DNA of 64,000 nucleotides from Capillidium heterosporum (taxonomy: Eukaryota; Entomophthoromycota; Entomophthoromycetes; Entomophthorales; Capillidiaceae), in NCBI GenBank assembly GCA_016630905.1, contig WBMQ01000001.1, positions 806,001 to 870,000 of the forward strand, in the 5' to 3' direction. The first letter of the stretch is position 1; each line of letters starts with the position of its first letter. Under the pieces are notes generated by a model. The model had not been told where the DNA came from, searched no databases, and saw only the letters and a list, made by a program, of their open reading frames with translations. Both the position numbers and the translations under genes were made by a program. Of the stretch, positions 12,208 through 24,220 are shown piece by piece.

Positions 12208-13639
12208 ATGGATTTTGAGGCCAACTTCCAACTAAGTCGGTTCCACGTCAACAAAACCCAGTATCAAATAAAGAACAGGGTAGCATTCAGCAACCAAGCC
12301 GACTACATCTATGAGATTTTGGAGTTAGATAGTAGTAGATTGGTAGTGTCGGGTAGTAACGCTGGTGTAAATGTTTACGACAAGGCAACTTTGAGGTCAA
12401 CTGCATGGATAAAAAATTTGGAGTCACAGATAACTAAGGTCTTGCCAGTCGCTGAAAATCCAAATAATGTTTTAATAAGTACAAAGGATGGAGAGATTTG
12501 TCTTTTTGATTTGAGGGATCCTGGCAAAAAGGTTCAGAGTTGGTTTGGTAAATTTATTTTTAGTTTAAATATTTATTCTATTTCTTTAGAAAAGTACGGT
12601 ATAAGTTCCTTTGATTTTAACGACACCACCTTGGTAGCTGGTACTTTCTTTGATCAAAATGATTATGAAAGTAAATTAAATTTCTGGTAAATGAAATTTT
12701 GAATTATCGTGTTGCTAACATGCTTTTTTTGTAAATTAGGGATATAAGGAAAGGCAACCTAATCCAATGTTTCACTGATAGTCATAGCGACGATATAACA
12801 AACGTAACAATGTCTATTAGCACTACAGTCTAACAACTAAATGTAGGTTAAATTCCATCCAACTGAACGATCAAAATTACTGAGTAGTGGTATGGACGGA
12901 CTAATAAGCATATTCAACTTAAACGACGGTGAAGAAGATGATGCTCTGGAACAAACTTTCAACATAGGAGCAAGTATCAACCAGGCAGGCTATTTTTCGG
13001 ATGAGAACCACATCTACGTCTCCACCCACATGGAAACTTTCAGCCTATGGACCGACAAGGTATTTTTTCTTTTATAGTCTTGTGTTGACCATAGTTTAAA
13101 AGGGCGATCTCTTGCACAACTTTGGTTGCATAAAGCAAGCACCTGGTCAAGACTTCCAACTAGATTACATAATCGGTGGCCAGTACTTCCCAAGCACTAG
13201 ACAGTTTTACTTGACGACCGGGTCCTTCGAGTAAGCAATTTACAGCAAAAATTCCACTGAACCTTGCATTTTATCCATTTCAAGAGGAAATTTAGGACTA
13301 TTCAATGTGCTTAGTATCGAACAGTTAAATTTCGAATACAGTATGAAGGGAGGGCATACCAACGTAGTTAGGAGTTGTTTCTGGGATCGATCAGTAAGCT
13401 ACTCTCAAATCTACATCTTTACTTAATACGGTACAATTAGAACAATGTCATATTTTCGGGTGGAGAAGATGGTAATTTAATATGCTGGTCAGACCAGTTA
13501 CCGGTAGCCCCAGTGCAAAATGCTAACGGCATTGGTAAATTTCAAACCAACGTAAGTTGATTGAATTGTTAAACTAATCTAAACCCTTCTGCCTTTAATT
13601 TAGTACCGCCCCAAACCTAGACCTTACAAGCCATATTGA
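12208..13639 (+). CDS. WDR89: WD40-repeat protein WDR89
   Basis: Eight exons: 12208-12547, 12590-12686, 12740-12803, 12847-13059, 13103-13230, 13285-13393, 13441-13551, 13604-13639. Introns are 42-54 bases and the protein has 365 residues. Successive blades are visible: SGSNAGVNVYDK, STKDGEICLFDLRD, AGTFFDQNDYESKLNFWDIR, SHSDDITNVKFHP, SSGMDGLISIFNL, GGHTNVVRSCFWD and SGGEDGNLICW. Order and wording follow human WDR89, including the HSDD(I/V)T.V(K/R)FHP block, the DYIIGG segment and the basic Pro/Lys tail. WDR89 is a conserved propeller with an ill-defined scaffold role; no enzymatic activity is expected. Start ATG 12208 gives the family-like N-terminus; the open frame before it has no ATG. 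Intron 1 (42 bases) has no stop in frame, so retention would add 14 residues. It is convergent with the OXR1 gene, ends 277 bases apart. Confidence 0.85.
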
Positions 13640-13915
13640 TGCTGATTTATATAGATCCCATTTCTCATCAATAAAAATAGAGTCCTATAATCCTAATAAA
13701 TATTTTGAACTATTGTTTGGAAATATAATGAATATGCTAAACAAATAATGAAAATATAATACTTTAGAAAAGCTATAGTTCATTAATTTATTATGGTACG
13801 CCTCATAGAATACAGATATATGTATAAAGGTTATCGAGCCTCAACTCTAAAACGGGTTCCTTCAAACAAGGGTGACCAAACTGCAGCTACATATTACATT
13901 TCGTTTACTTCTTAG

Positions 13916-15276
<1,361 letters not shown>

Positions 15277-16203
15277 GCTGCGTTAAGAGATACTTACCAG
15301 TTGGCTCCTTTTTATTCTATTCTTCAAAGGTAGGGTATATCTTATTCTATTACTAACTATCCACCTATGGAAAAACTGCATAGAACTAGGGTCGTTAATA
15401 GAAAGTGGTCTACAGAACAAAGTTTACTTGGATAAAGTCGCTGGGTCAAACTTATAAAACGTGAGAAAATTAAAATGGAATAGTGATGAAACTTGTCAGT
15501 CCAATCTCATATCCATAACCAAGAAATCGAACCAATTAAGTTTGCTTGGATACAGATTATCTTGGTTGAGGCGATCTAAATTTTAACTAATTGAAGCTTT
15601 TGGAACAGCAGGAATTGATCAGTTTGTTCTGCAAGTACTTGTAGGTTATAGTTTTTGCCGAGTACCTTATGGATAAATGATTGAGTAGGTTTGAAAGGAA
15701 AGCTGGATGCTAAACTGTCAAGGACAAAAGGCATGGATAAACTACAGGTAAAGAATTCTTGGCAGGTTTATATCACAATATACGTGCTATACATAGAGCA
15801 CTACTAATACTTTTGTCACGTAAAACGAACGATGATGAAGCTTTGGAAATAATAGCTTATCTAGCACCTAAGTAATACATAATGAGGTAGTCAGTACATT
15901 GAAGGGTGTCATATCTTGTTGAAAGCAACTTCCAAATCAAATCCACATCCTCCACCTGTAAAAACTTTTATAAAGCGCCATTTATTAATTCATAGGAATA
16001 AGTTTATTGGTTATGTTCTTATTAATAGTTTATATATATTGAATATAATTTCTAAAAAATAAGGTAGCCTCAACGCTTTTAATATATTGAAATTTATAAA
16101 CAAACCTGGTAGCTATATATCACAAGGTAAAGTTCATTATAGATATCAGCACAACTAAAACGGGAAATATTTGAAGATTTTAATTGGAGCAAGCCAATTC
16201 AAT
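15277..16203. other. intergenic, upstream of the OXR1 gene
   Basis: It holds the OXR1 promoter and probable 5'-UTR intron. Nothing else could be supported; AT content rises sharply towards 16100. Confidence 0.5.
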
Positions 16204-16485
16204 CTAATCGTTGAGGCCATTACTGACGAGGTTGTAGTGGTTTTGATATTGCTCAAAGGTGAAGGATCTACCTTTACACTTGATTTTGATGTAGAAGGTA
16301 TATCTAGCAGTTGGGATCTTGTGGCTGCTTACTACGTTCTGCAAATCCAAAGAAAAATGCTTGCAGTTGGTGTGGTCTTCTATAATAACGCAGACATTGT
16401 TGAAGTAGGTATGCTCTCACATGATGTAGAAGTTTACACTTGCGATGATGGTGGCTAAGGGGAAGATGATGGACTTGAAGATCAT
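16204..16485 (-). pseudogene. relic of a small secreted-type protein, copy A
   Basis: From ATG 16485 the frame encodes a hydrophobic, signal-like start (MIFKSIIFPLATIIASVNFY). One in-frame TGA follows (16419-16417), then about 70 open codons with two Cys and the block IPTARYTFYIKIKCKGRSF. The family is unknown. The same protein is recognisable at 17113-17395 on the other strand (copy B), for example HKIPTARYTFYIKIK against LKTPTIKCVFYVKLY. Reading the TGA as the start of a 41-base GTGAGA...TATTATAG intron is possible, but it would shift out of the frame shared with copy B. I therefore favour a nonsense lesion. Confidence 0.45.
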
Positions 16486-17112
16486 TGTTGGAATTTATAA
16501 TCTTCAACGTACTACCGGTGACATTTGTATGCATTCTCTTTATCTAGAGTAAATATGAAGTTAAAGATTTGACTAGAATTAGAGAATATATATATAAACG
16601 ATGTTTTTATCTCAGAAATTTTATGTTGGGAGTTATTTCAGCTTATGTATAATCTGTCATATGTATAACTATGTTCAAATGATAGACCAACTGCTGTGTC
16701 TTATATCTAGTTTGAAGAAGTCGTTTATACTTGCATTTTCTAAAATTACGCTATAATTCTATTGAACCCAAGTGTCAAACGTACGTCCACATTCAATATA
16801 TTATGGCAGGTATAGAGATAGATAGTTTAAGAAGTAGCCTCATCCCCTATCCAAACTTCGGTTCAACTTGAGTAATCAACTAAAGTTGCAGCTAATTTCA
16901 GGTGAAAAGGATTGGTTTCACCAGAAAAAATATCTGTCAATAGACAATTAGTCTTATGTCCAAAAATAGTTACTAGCTTACTACCATACAAACAACAGTC
17001 TTTGTTCAGTCTAGCGTGATATGTATAGGAGCAGTGATGAAAAGTTCTTTTGAGATCACGGATTTTTTAAGATAGAAATACTAGTTATATCTATATCCTC
17101 TGATTTTAATAG

Positions 17113-17395
17113 AACTCTTGGATAGCTGCTCTAGTTGCAAGTGTACATTCCTACATCATATATCCAGATACCTATTGTGTCAGAACCTATGCTACAATAG
17201 ATGCCTATACTGCTTGCAAAAGGTTTTGGACGACAAAGACGTAGTGCGTACTCTCAAAACACCAACTATTAAGTGTGTCTTTTATGTGAAATTATATGTA
17301 AGGACTTCTATTTTCTCAAAGGATCAGAGTTACTATGATCTGGAAAGTAGCGAGATTAAGGATCAGGTTGAACCTGTTATAGTTAAATGCTTTAA
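17113..17395 (+). pseudogene. relic of a small secreted-type protein, copy B
   Basis: An inverted, diverged partner of copy A. The frame starting at AAC 17113 reads IAALVASVHSYIIYPDTY and on to TACK (about 17219). After that the homology continues in another frame (KVLDDKDVVRTLKTPTIKC, then FYVKLY and QSYYDLES), so one frameshift is present. No ATG is left in the right frame. DNA identity with copy A is visible by eye in the core (GCAAGTGTA.A..TCCTACATCAT). Confidence 0.45.
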
Positions 17396-17675
17396 ACTAT
17401 CATATATCATTTTTAAAGCAAAATTTAATTAATTAATTATATAATCTTATATTTTCTAAACATATATATACAAATGATGGTATCTGCAGAGCCTAGTATG
17501 ATTTATATTAAAACTTCATTTGGAAATGGCACATTATAAATACTGCTAGTGAATATGCTAGATGCAGCTATAAACCATATATACTTCATCATGATAAAAT
17601 AACAAAAAATGATGCTTGATTATAACGTTTTAAAAGTTACTTGTCATAAAATTTATTACCTACGCTACATATACC

Positions 17676-18287
17676 TTACTTAAGTCTTTTAATAACCTTG
17701 GCAGGATTGCCAGCGATGACAACGTCATCCTCGACATCCTTAGTGACGACAGCCCCAGCCCCAACTACAACTCGATTACCGATAGTGACACCGGGCATAA
17801 TGGAGGCATTCCCGCCAATCCAAACGTCATCACCAATCTTGACCGGTTTAGCCAGTTCAAAGTCTTGTCTATCTTTATAATTCAAAGGATGCGTTGCCGT
17901 ATATACATGTACACCAGGAGCGAACAATACTCTATCACCAATATCTACACGAGCACAGTCCAAGATGACACAGTCAAAATTCATCTCCAAGCCAGTACCG
18001 ACATGGATGTTGAACCCATAGTCACATCTGAAGTTGGGTTCGATAAATGGCTTGCCTTTAGTGGAACCGAAAAGCTCTTGTAGGATGCTAAGTCGTAGCG
18101 GTTTATCTTCAGGGTCACTGGTGTTGAATTTGTGGGTTAGACGACGTGCGTTAGCTCGACCTTGACGTAGTTCTTCATCTCCAGGTTTGTAGGGGTAGCC
18201 AGCTTCCATACGTTGGCGTTCGGTCATACTGTCGAACTTGGCCTGGTCATCGATGTAGTCTTGCTTTCCCTCTTTGAGTGAGCTCAT
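17676..18287 (-). CDS. maltose/galactoside O-acetyltransferase-type hexapeptide enzyme
   Basis: A single exon of 203 residues (ATG 18287). The N-terminal Mac domain is clear (MTERQRMEAGYPYKPGDEEL, then RQGRANARRLTHKFN). It is followed by left-handed beta-helix hexapeptide turns: IHVGTGLEMNFDCVILD, VDIGDRVLFAPGVHV, VKIGDDVWIGGNASIMPGVT, IGNRVVVGAGAVVTKDV, and a final IAGNPAKVIKRL. The catalytic His lies in YTATHPL. The family transfers acetyl from acetyl-CoA to sugar hydroxyls, as in NodL, LacA and Maa; the sugar used here is unknown. There is no signal peptide, so it is probably cytosolic. The absence of introns and the strong bacterial resemblance allow ancient transfer from bacteria, but such genes are widespread in fungi and codon use does not stand out. 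Confidence 0.92.
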   Translation of the reverse strand: MSSLKEGKQDYIDDQAKFDSMTERQRMEAGYPYKPGDEELRQGRANARRLTHKFNTSDPEDKPLRLSILQELFGSTKGKPFIEPNFRCDYGFNIHVGTGLEMNFDCVILDCARVDIGDRVLFAPGVHVYTATHPLNYKDRQDFELAKPVKIGDDVWIGGNASIMPGVTIGNRVVVGAGAVVTKDVEDDVVIAGNPAKVIKRLK

Positions 18288-18339
18288 TGTGTTGATCTGT
18301 CTTCTTTCTTGCTACCTTGTAAAGTTATGAGGGATGGGC

Positions 18340-18346
18340 TTATATA
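18340..18346 (-). promoter_or_regulatory. TATA box of the acetyltransferase gene
   Basis: TATATAA on the minus strand, 53-59 bases upstream of ATG 18287. The leader between the two is pyrimidine/GA mixed and contains no ATG. The call rests on position and sequence only. Confidence 0.45.
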
Positions 18347-18353
18347 GTTTTTG

Positions 18354-19299
18354 AGTTTGGGGTTGGTCATAGCTTCTTTTGTATAAGTGGTTGGCGGCTT
18401 TTTCATCGCTTCCGAAAGTTAGGAATCTTCCTCTCCCATTTACTTTAGGATTCTATTTATAGTTACCAATAGTTTATCATTTCAAAGGTTCCTACTCTGA
18501 AGCTGGTTGGTCCAAATTCTTATGACGTAGAATTCCTATTTATAGAGTATTCCGTGTAACCTTGGTTATGTAACACCTAGATCAGCGGTCTTAGTGGGAA
18601 AAAAGTTAGTCACATATATCTCCTATGAAACTATAGAACTATAGTTTGAAATACCAATACGCTATAGTATGTACATAATATGTCCTTATAGCTTTATAGG
18701 AAATATCTTGAAGTAATTATAAGTCTATATATTAAGGTTGCTGACCTACAACCCAAAGTAATCAAATTTTCAGCTCTTGAAAGTGCTCCTATAAACTGCA
18801 CATTTGATAAACTTAGCAGTTGTATATATCAATCCAATATCTTCATTTTAACTTTAATTTCGATAACCTTCATAAGCCCAAGTCTACTTTGTAGGAAGGT
18901 GTGATGAATATAGGATAAAATAAATAGCTTGATGAATTTTAGATTCTACAAAGATCAGCGTCAGAAGCAAAAGCTTAACTTACAAGAATTGCCACATTTA
19001 AACTGTAAATCTGATGCAGTCTCTAACGGTTTGCATATTCCTTTCCTACATGTGAAGTATATTTTGCAGCTTTGGTCGTACATTTTCAATTATTTCAAGC
19101 TTGCAGGCTGGTTCAAGGACGTTAAATGTCATTCGAGCAATATCAAAGCTTTTCCAGCAATGGAATAAATATCTATCAAAATATGAACTTTAACCCCACA
19201 ATCAAATATCGACCATAAGGAAAGTATCATGTCAAATATTACTGATGCTATAAAATAGTATCTTTGAGAAAATTAACATCAACAATATTTTGCTCTAAC
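18354..19299. other. intergenic between acetyltransferase and surface protein genes
   Basis: A divergent promoter region of about 1 kb. The open frame 18929-19168 has neither motif nor codon signal and is not called. Confidence 0.45.
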
Positions 19300-19981
19300 A
19301 TGAAGCTTGTAATAATTCCACTACTTTTAGCTTTAACAAATGTAGCTTTGGGTGCCTGCCCAACCGAATGTACCGCCAAAGTGAAGTCAGAGATCGATGC
19401 CAAGTGCTCCAACGATCCAGTGCAGAAAGAGAGCTGCATATGTCAAAACTTCTCCAGCCTCTTCATCTGCTTTCAAAAGTGTAAAGACCCTGAAAGTCTA
19501 AACTTGGCATCCCGACTTACTGCCGAATTTAGTCAGCTATGTGACCTTAAAGCTAGTCCAACTGAAATTCATGATAAGAATAATCAAAATCAAGATCAAA
19601 ACCATCCTGAGCCTAATAAAGGCAATCCTGCCAACAACGACAACAAGACCCACAAAGCGGTAGCCAACGACCATCCAACTCCAACTAATGTATTCGAAGT
19701 CAATTCGGTAGGTTCCTGATTTACATATAACTGCTGGAGGTACCAAGATTATTGTTCCCATAGCAGGTCAAGCTTCCAATACCAACACCCCAGTTAATGG
19801 CAACTCGTACTCCAACTACGTCTACGGCTCGTTGACGGTGGGGTACATTTACTCGACGCAGTCATCATCCAGTCACTTCAACATATCTTCCAGTTCCGAT
19901 ACCAGAGTTGGATTTGGGAATTCATCTTACTTGATGCTTGGGCTGGTTCTATTCCAAGTTGTCGTCAATTTTTTACTTTAG
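19300..19981 (+). CDS. CFEM-like eight-cysteine GPI-anchored surface protein
   Basis: Two exons (19300-19707, 19748-19981; 40-base intron) give 213 residues. A signal peptide (MKLVIIPLLLALTNVALG) is followed by a compact domain with eight Cys spaced C-x3-C-x11-C-x9-C-x1-C-x8-C-x3-C-x18-C. This is the count and the CxC core expected of the CFEM fold, although the usual Asp before the CxC is displaced. Then comes a long Asn/Pro/Gln/Ser-rich stalk (about residues 88-190) and a hydrophobic C-terminus (SSYLMLGLVLFQVVVNFLL) preceded by small residues, as in GPI-anchor signals. CFEM proteins sit in the cell wall or membrane and serve in haem/iron uptake or host contact. The role here is inferred. 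The acceptor GGTACCAAG is weak but is the only nearby site that keeps the frame. Confidence 0.7.
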
Positions 19982-20841
19982 TTTGAGTATATACTTTTAA
20001 AACACCTAATTATATTAATAAACTATCTATTTTGAGGTATGTATTAAGTATAGTTTGTCTATTAGAAGGCTCTAAACACAACTTATAGTTGTACTTGTAA
20101 TTTAGATATCCTTTTTCCTACATGCTTCTAATCGAGCAATAATGGGAAATTATGTTTTACCAAAAGCCAAGTACCTACAATTTAAACTTTAAAATGTGGT
20201 AAAGAAGCTACAAGAGCTTGAGTTTCTATTACTTTCAACTGCCGGTTACCAAGGTAGTGGTGGAGCTGACTAAGATACTTTTTACGATGTGGTTCGCAGT
20301 ATCAGAGTTAAATTGATTATGTAATTTACTGATTAAACGAAAATAGATTGAGCTGTGCAATAGACTGCGAGATGTAATTGAAGTTAAGGAAGTTTCTCAG
20401 GCCATCCCAGTATAAACTATATAGGCTGTATTTATATCTCAAAATGAAATAACCATCCCCGCAGCAAGACACAACCAATCCAACGTATATTATAATTTAT
20501 TACAAATTGGCGTTCATCAAGTTAAATAACTACGTCACACTCTCTATAATACAGCTATGTTCTATATTAATAAAGAGTGTAGGTAGATTTAATATAATAG
20601 TATACGTATACTTTGTAAATGCAGTTTTCTATTAATTCCAAACAGGTGTCTAAACTCAAAATTGGAAGATCCCCTACTCAGATTGAGATTAATCATACGA
20701 CTCGCTATGACGTCCGCATGAACGAGATGGGAAGAGTTGAGCTCTAAGCCAATCATAGCTTTGACAAGTTTCATCCAAAACCTACAAAATCCACTATAAA
20801 AGGGTAGGTAGCCACATAGACCTACTAAACTTAAAACTACA
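19982..20841. other. intergenic
   Basis: It holds the 3' end of the surface protein gene and the promoter of the small hydrophilic gene. The minus-strand open frame 20589-20906 runs antisense into that gene's first exon and has no recognisable features; it is not called. Confidence 0.45.
20795..20802 (+). promoter_or_regulatory. TATA box of the small hydrophilic protein gene
   Basis: TATAAAAG lies 40 bases before ATG 20842 (ATG in an AC-rich context, CTACAATG). The short spacing implies a very short leader, or transcription starting close to the ATG. Confidence 0.5.
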
Positions 20842-21260
20842 ATGAACAACGCTAACGACAAAATGAAGGAAGGTGTCTTACCAGCAGGTAAATTTATCGC
20901 ATCCATTCTAGCAATAAACTAAATTTTTATTAGTTAAGGCTGGTGGTATGCGTATATCGCAGAACAGTAACCACGTTCCCTTGAAAAGGTAAACCTCACC
21001 TACACTACCGTTGTTAACTTTTTACTTTTAGTGAGAACAAGGCCCACCTGTCAGCAAGCCAGCGTCAAGCCATGAACATGACGGAGGAAGAGAACGAGTT
21101 GGTCAAGGAGAACCAATTTGAAGTCGAACGTCAGCAACGTGAGGCCAACCATCTACGTCAAAGCGACTTGGAACGCAACTTGAACAGCAAGCCCATGAAC
21201 AACAACGTCAATTTGAATAGCATCAATAACCCTGTCTTCCAGCCTAAGAAGAACATGTAA
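20842..21260 (+). CDS. small hydrophilic Asn/Gln/Glu-rich protein, unknown function
   Basis: Three exons (20842-20887, 20934-20988, 21032-21260; introns 46 and 43 bases) give 109 residues. The protein is highly charged, with an amphipathic middle (MTEEENELVKENQFEVERQ), no Cys or Trp, no membrane segment, and an Asn-rich tail ending PKKNM. The spliced frame is continuous, the splice sites match the local consensus, and a TATA box lies close upstream. Together these support a real, possibly strongly expressed gene. Composition resembles stress-associated or LEA-like small proteins, but no family is recognised. Confidence 0.6.
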
Positions 21261-22806
21261 TCATGATTGAAATATTAAATTGGATGTATATTTTGAATTG
21301 TTTGTTGACTTTTATAGTTATACTTTTTTATTTATCTTCTCGTTTAATATAGATTATAAACTATTTATATTTTACTTTTATAAAGTTTATACTTAAACGC
21401 CATATTAAACTATAGCGATAGTAAGTTAGATCACCATACAGAGCATATATTTTTCTATAGATCGACCTGTCCAGTACAACCTGCCATAGTTAAAACGGCA
21501 ATATCAAAAAGATAGTATTTGGCAACTGATGTACTTGACAGCCAAGTTAAAATTATATATATATTTGTTGCAAAGATCCTATTAAAGTGAATAGGACTGC
21601 AGCCCTATTAGCAAATCCAACACCAGTCAATTCATTTTAATTTGAAACGTTGATTCAAAGCTATTAGCAGTCACCAGTCAAACTTTGTGAGTTTAGGCAT
21701 TTGGTTTTATGCTGTAAAGAGTCTAAAGTTTAAAATTGACTTCAATTTTGGTACATATCTCCTACGATGCTTTGTATAAGGTGATTAGTAGTATAATGAT
21801 AGGGATAGGATATTAATTGAATCCCCATAGTGTGAGCTTAAGTTAAAAAGTAAATATTTGGATTGTAAACCAATTATTAACTAAAGTAAGCAAGGGTAAA
21901 ATATAATACTTTTGAAACTATATATCAAATTGGATTTCCTTTAAATGCGGTAGTTACATATTTCAAATAAAACTACTCTGGTTTTAACTTGGACTGTCAA
22001 GGTATAGTTCTACTTGAAATTGTATCCAAGATGCACATGTTTTAATTAAAGTTACCATCTAAGCTCCAGTGTCGGAAAATATTGAAGGAAAGGAACTGAA
22101 TTGCAGATTACTAAACATGCCAGAACTAACAATAGATACTAATAAAAATAAAGGATGTAGTATAGATTTAGGAGCTAAAAATTAGAATATAATGATGCTT
22201 ATAGGTATTTGAGAAAATTTGATGTTCAATAAGAAAGATTATAAATACAAGTAATACTCAAAGCTGGGAAAATTAAAGTCAAAAAGGTGCAATCTAAACT
22301 TACTAGGATATAACTATTGGTAGCTTCTCTTGGTACTAACTACTAAACCGATATAGTGCAGTTTTACTACTTTCTATTGGTAGTGTAGGTCTAAAAACTC
22401 AAAAATAGCAAAAAGGAAGGGAAGGTTGTAAAAATGAGCTGAATACGAGGTATTTTGAGCTATGTAAAGGACAGTGAAGTTGCGTTAGCTAGAATGTGTA
22501 CTTGGTAAACGAAAATATTTGCCTTTATTATAAAATTACTTGGATACGTAGTTGAATTGAGTAGAGTAAAAATTTGGTAAGTTGATGAAAATCTTGTGGT
22601 AGGCTGTACCTAACAGTTGTCACTTATCAACTTAAGCTGAATTTTTGTTAGGATGTAGTTATCTTCATTATATAAGCCTTTCAATACATAAGTGGAAAAC
22701 TGTTCTTTTGATATCTATTAAATTATGGTTCTAGGTAAAATCAAATATAAACTAATTATTATAAAATAGTATTCTTACCTACAACTAAAAAACGCTAACA
22801 TTTATT
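21261..22806. other. intergenic
   Basis: An AT-rich 1.5 kb span between two 3' ends. Nothing supportable was found. Confidence 0.5.
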
Positions 22807-23814
22807 TTAAGGCTTGCGGTATATAGCAATATCTCTATTAAATCCAGTATCCGGTTTCCCATCCAACAAATCCTCCTTGGAAGTCCTACTAACATTTACG
22901 AAGCCCACCTTTCCTACCAAAAACGCATCAAAATCCTCAGGTAGAAACTGGATACTGTTATAATTTTCCAAAATAGTCTTCGTCAAGTTTCTCCGCTTGT
23001 AATAGGTCTTAAAAGGTTGGCATTCCAAAATGAGGTGGCCACCGTTGTCAAGGAGGTGAAAAGTTTGGTAAAAGAATCGCTTCATACCCTTATCGCCATG
23101 GTTCAAATGGATCCACTTGGTCAGACTTAGTGCTAAGATGGTGTTATACTTTCGACCACTGTCCATTTCCGAAACCCCACTTTTCATAAAATCGCTGGGA
23201 ACGAAACTGCAATTGTTGGGAAATCTTAACATATCTTCACTTCTATTGACGATCGGAAGGTTACCAAAGGCCAGAGGCATGCTGATAGGAAAATAAGGTG
23301 CTGGAAAATTGATTGTTTCGTCAATCTTGTCTATATCTTGGTCACGGTAAAGGGAGGCGGTAAACTTGAGATGTTTGTTGGCTTTTTCGATGAGGGAGTC
23401 GTCGATATCTAAACCTAGGATGGACTTGGGGTTGTAGCGTAAAGCAAGTTCAGTGGTTAGAAAACCAGCATTACAGCCGATATCTAGTATGTTTAAATTA
23501 TTAAAGTATTCCTTGGTCAAAATATTTAATCTAGAATCTAAGGAGTGCATGGGGTTTCGATATCCGTAGTAACCAGGGTAGTTACCGTACTTGTACACCT
23601 TCGCTTTTTGAGCTTGAACAGTACCACATTTCATTCGCTTTGCATCGGTTCCTTCTTCAACTTCATTAGCTTGGTCATTGGTGTTTCTCCATAGCAGTTC
23701 ATTCTTCTTGGAATTAAAATCACGTTTACTTCGGCGTTGGTTTTTAGAAAGTAGTGGTAAAATTGGCTGATAACTATCTTCTATCTCTTTGGACTTGTGG
23801 GCTGGATTTGGCAT
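22807..23814 (-). CDS. BMC1: Bin3/MePCE-family RNA 5'-gamma-phosphate methyltransferase
   Basis: Encodes 335 residues from ATG 23814. The frame is open upstream to about 23880 but contains no ATG, so an upstream coding exon cannot be excluded. The KYGNYPGYYGYRNP motif before the domain is the family signature. The SAM-binding fold follows: NILDIGCNAGFLTTELA (motif I) and ILGLDIDDSLIEKA (motif II). Then come ALSLTKWIHLNHGDKGM and GGHLILECQPFKTYYKRR, the Bin3-type motifs that contact RNA and cofactor. Members cap 7SK, U6 or telomerase RNA with a 5' methylphosphate; fission yeast Bmc1 also stabilises telomerase. Which RNA is capped here is unknown. A family-specific insertion of about 70 residues lies between motif II and the TKWIHLN block. 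It is divergent from HOP2 with 406 bases between the starts. Confidence 0.9.
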   Translation of the reverse strand: MPNPAHKSKEIEDSYQPILPLLSKNQRRSKRDFNSKKNELLWRNTNDQANEVEEGTDAKRMKCGTVQAQKAKVYKYGNYPGYYGYRNPMHSLDSRLNILTKEYFNNLNILDIGCNAGFLTTELALRYNPKSILGLDIDDSLIEKANKHLKFTASLYRDQDIDKIDETINFPAPYFPISMPLAFGNLPIVNRSEDMLRFPNNCSFVPSDFMKSGVSEMDSGRKYNTILALSLTKWIHLNHGDKGMKRFFYQTFHLLDNGGHLILECQPFKTYYKRRNLTKTILENYNSIQFLPEDFDAFLVGKVGFVNVSRTSKEDLLDGKPDTGFNRDIAIYRKP

Positions 23815-24220
23815 TCCGTCAAGTTTTTCTAGCTTGTAATTGAAACGCAAAGTTTCTTGGTAGATTTCGTTTATGATCTATTTGTAACTCAAAGTACACA
23901 CTATCTTACAGTTTGGGTGCATCTAAATTGTGAGAATGGTTTTGTTCAATAATATTGGATAATTTGTGAACGAATGTCATTACTCTTGTTATAATTTATG
24001 TCATCTACAGGCTTCTCTAAATGTGCTTATGAGAAGTGAATCTATAGAATAGCAAATAGTATCAAAGTTTAGCTTATTTTATTTGCTAAAGTTGAGTTAT
24101 AGGCTCGTATCCAGATAGCGATTGATACCAATCAAGTCTAAATGATGGAAACCTAACTGCGAAAATAAGCTCATTGATGATGAATACCCAAAGTTACATA
24201 CCAGCTCAACCTTGTTCAGA

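Noticed and set aside
16171-16458. 95-codon plus-strand frame opposite relic copy A
   Set aside because: Non-ATG start; it is the antisense of the better supported minus-strand relic shared with copy B.
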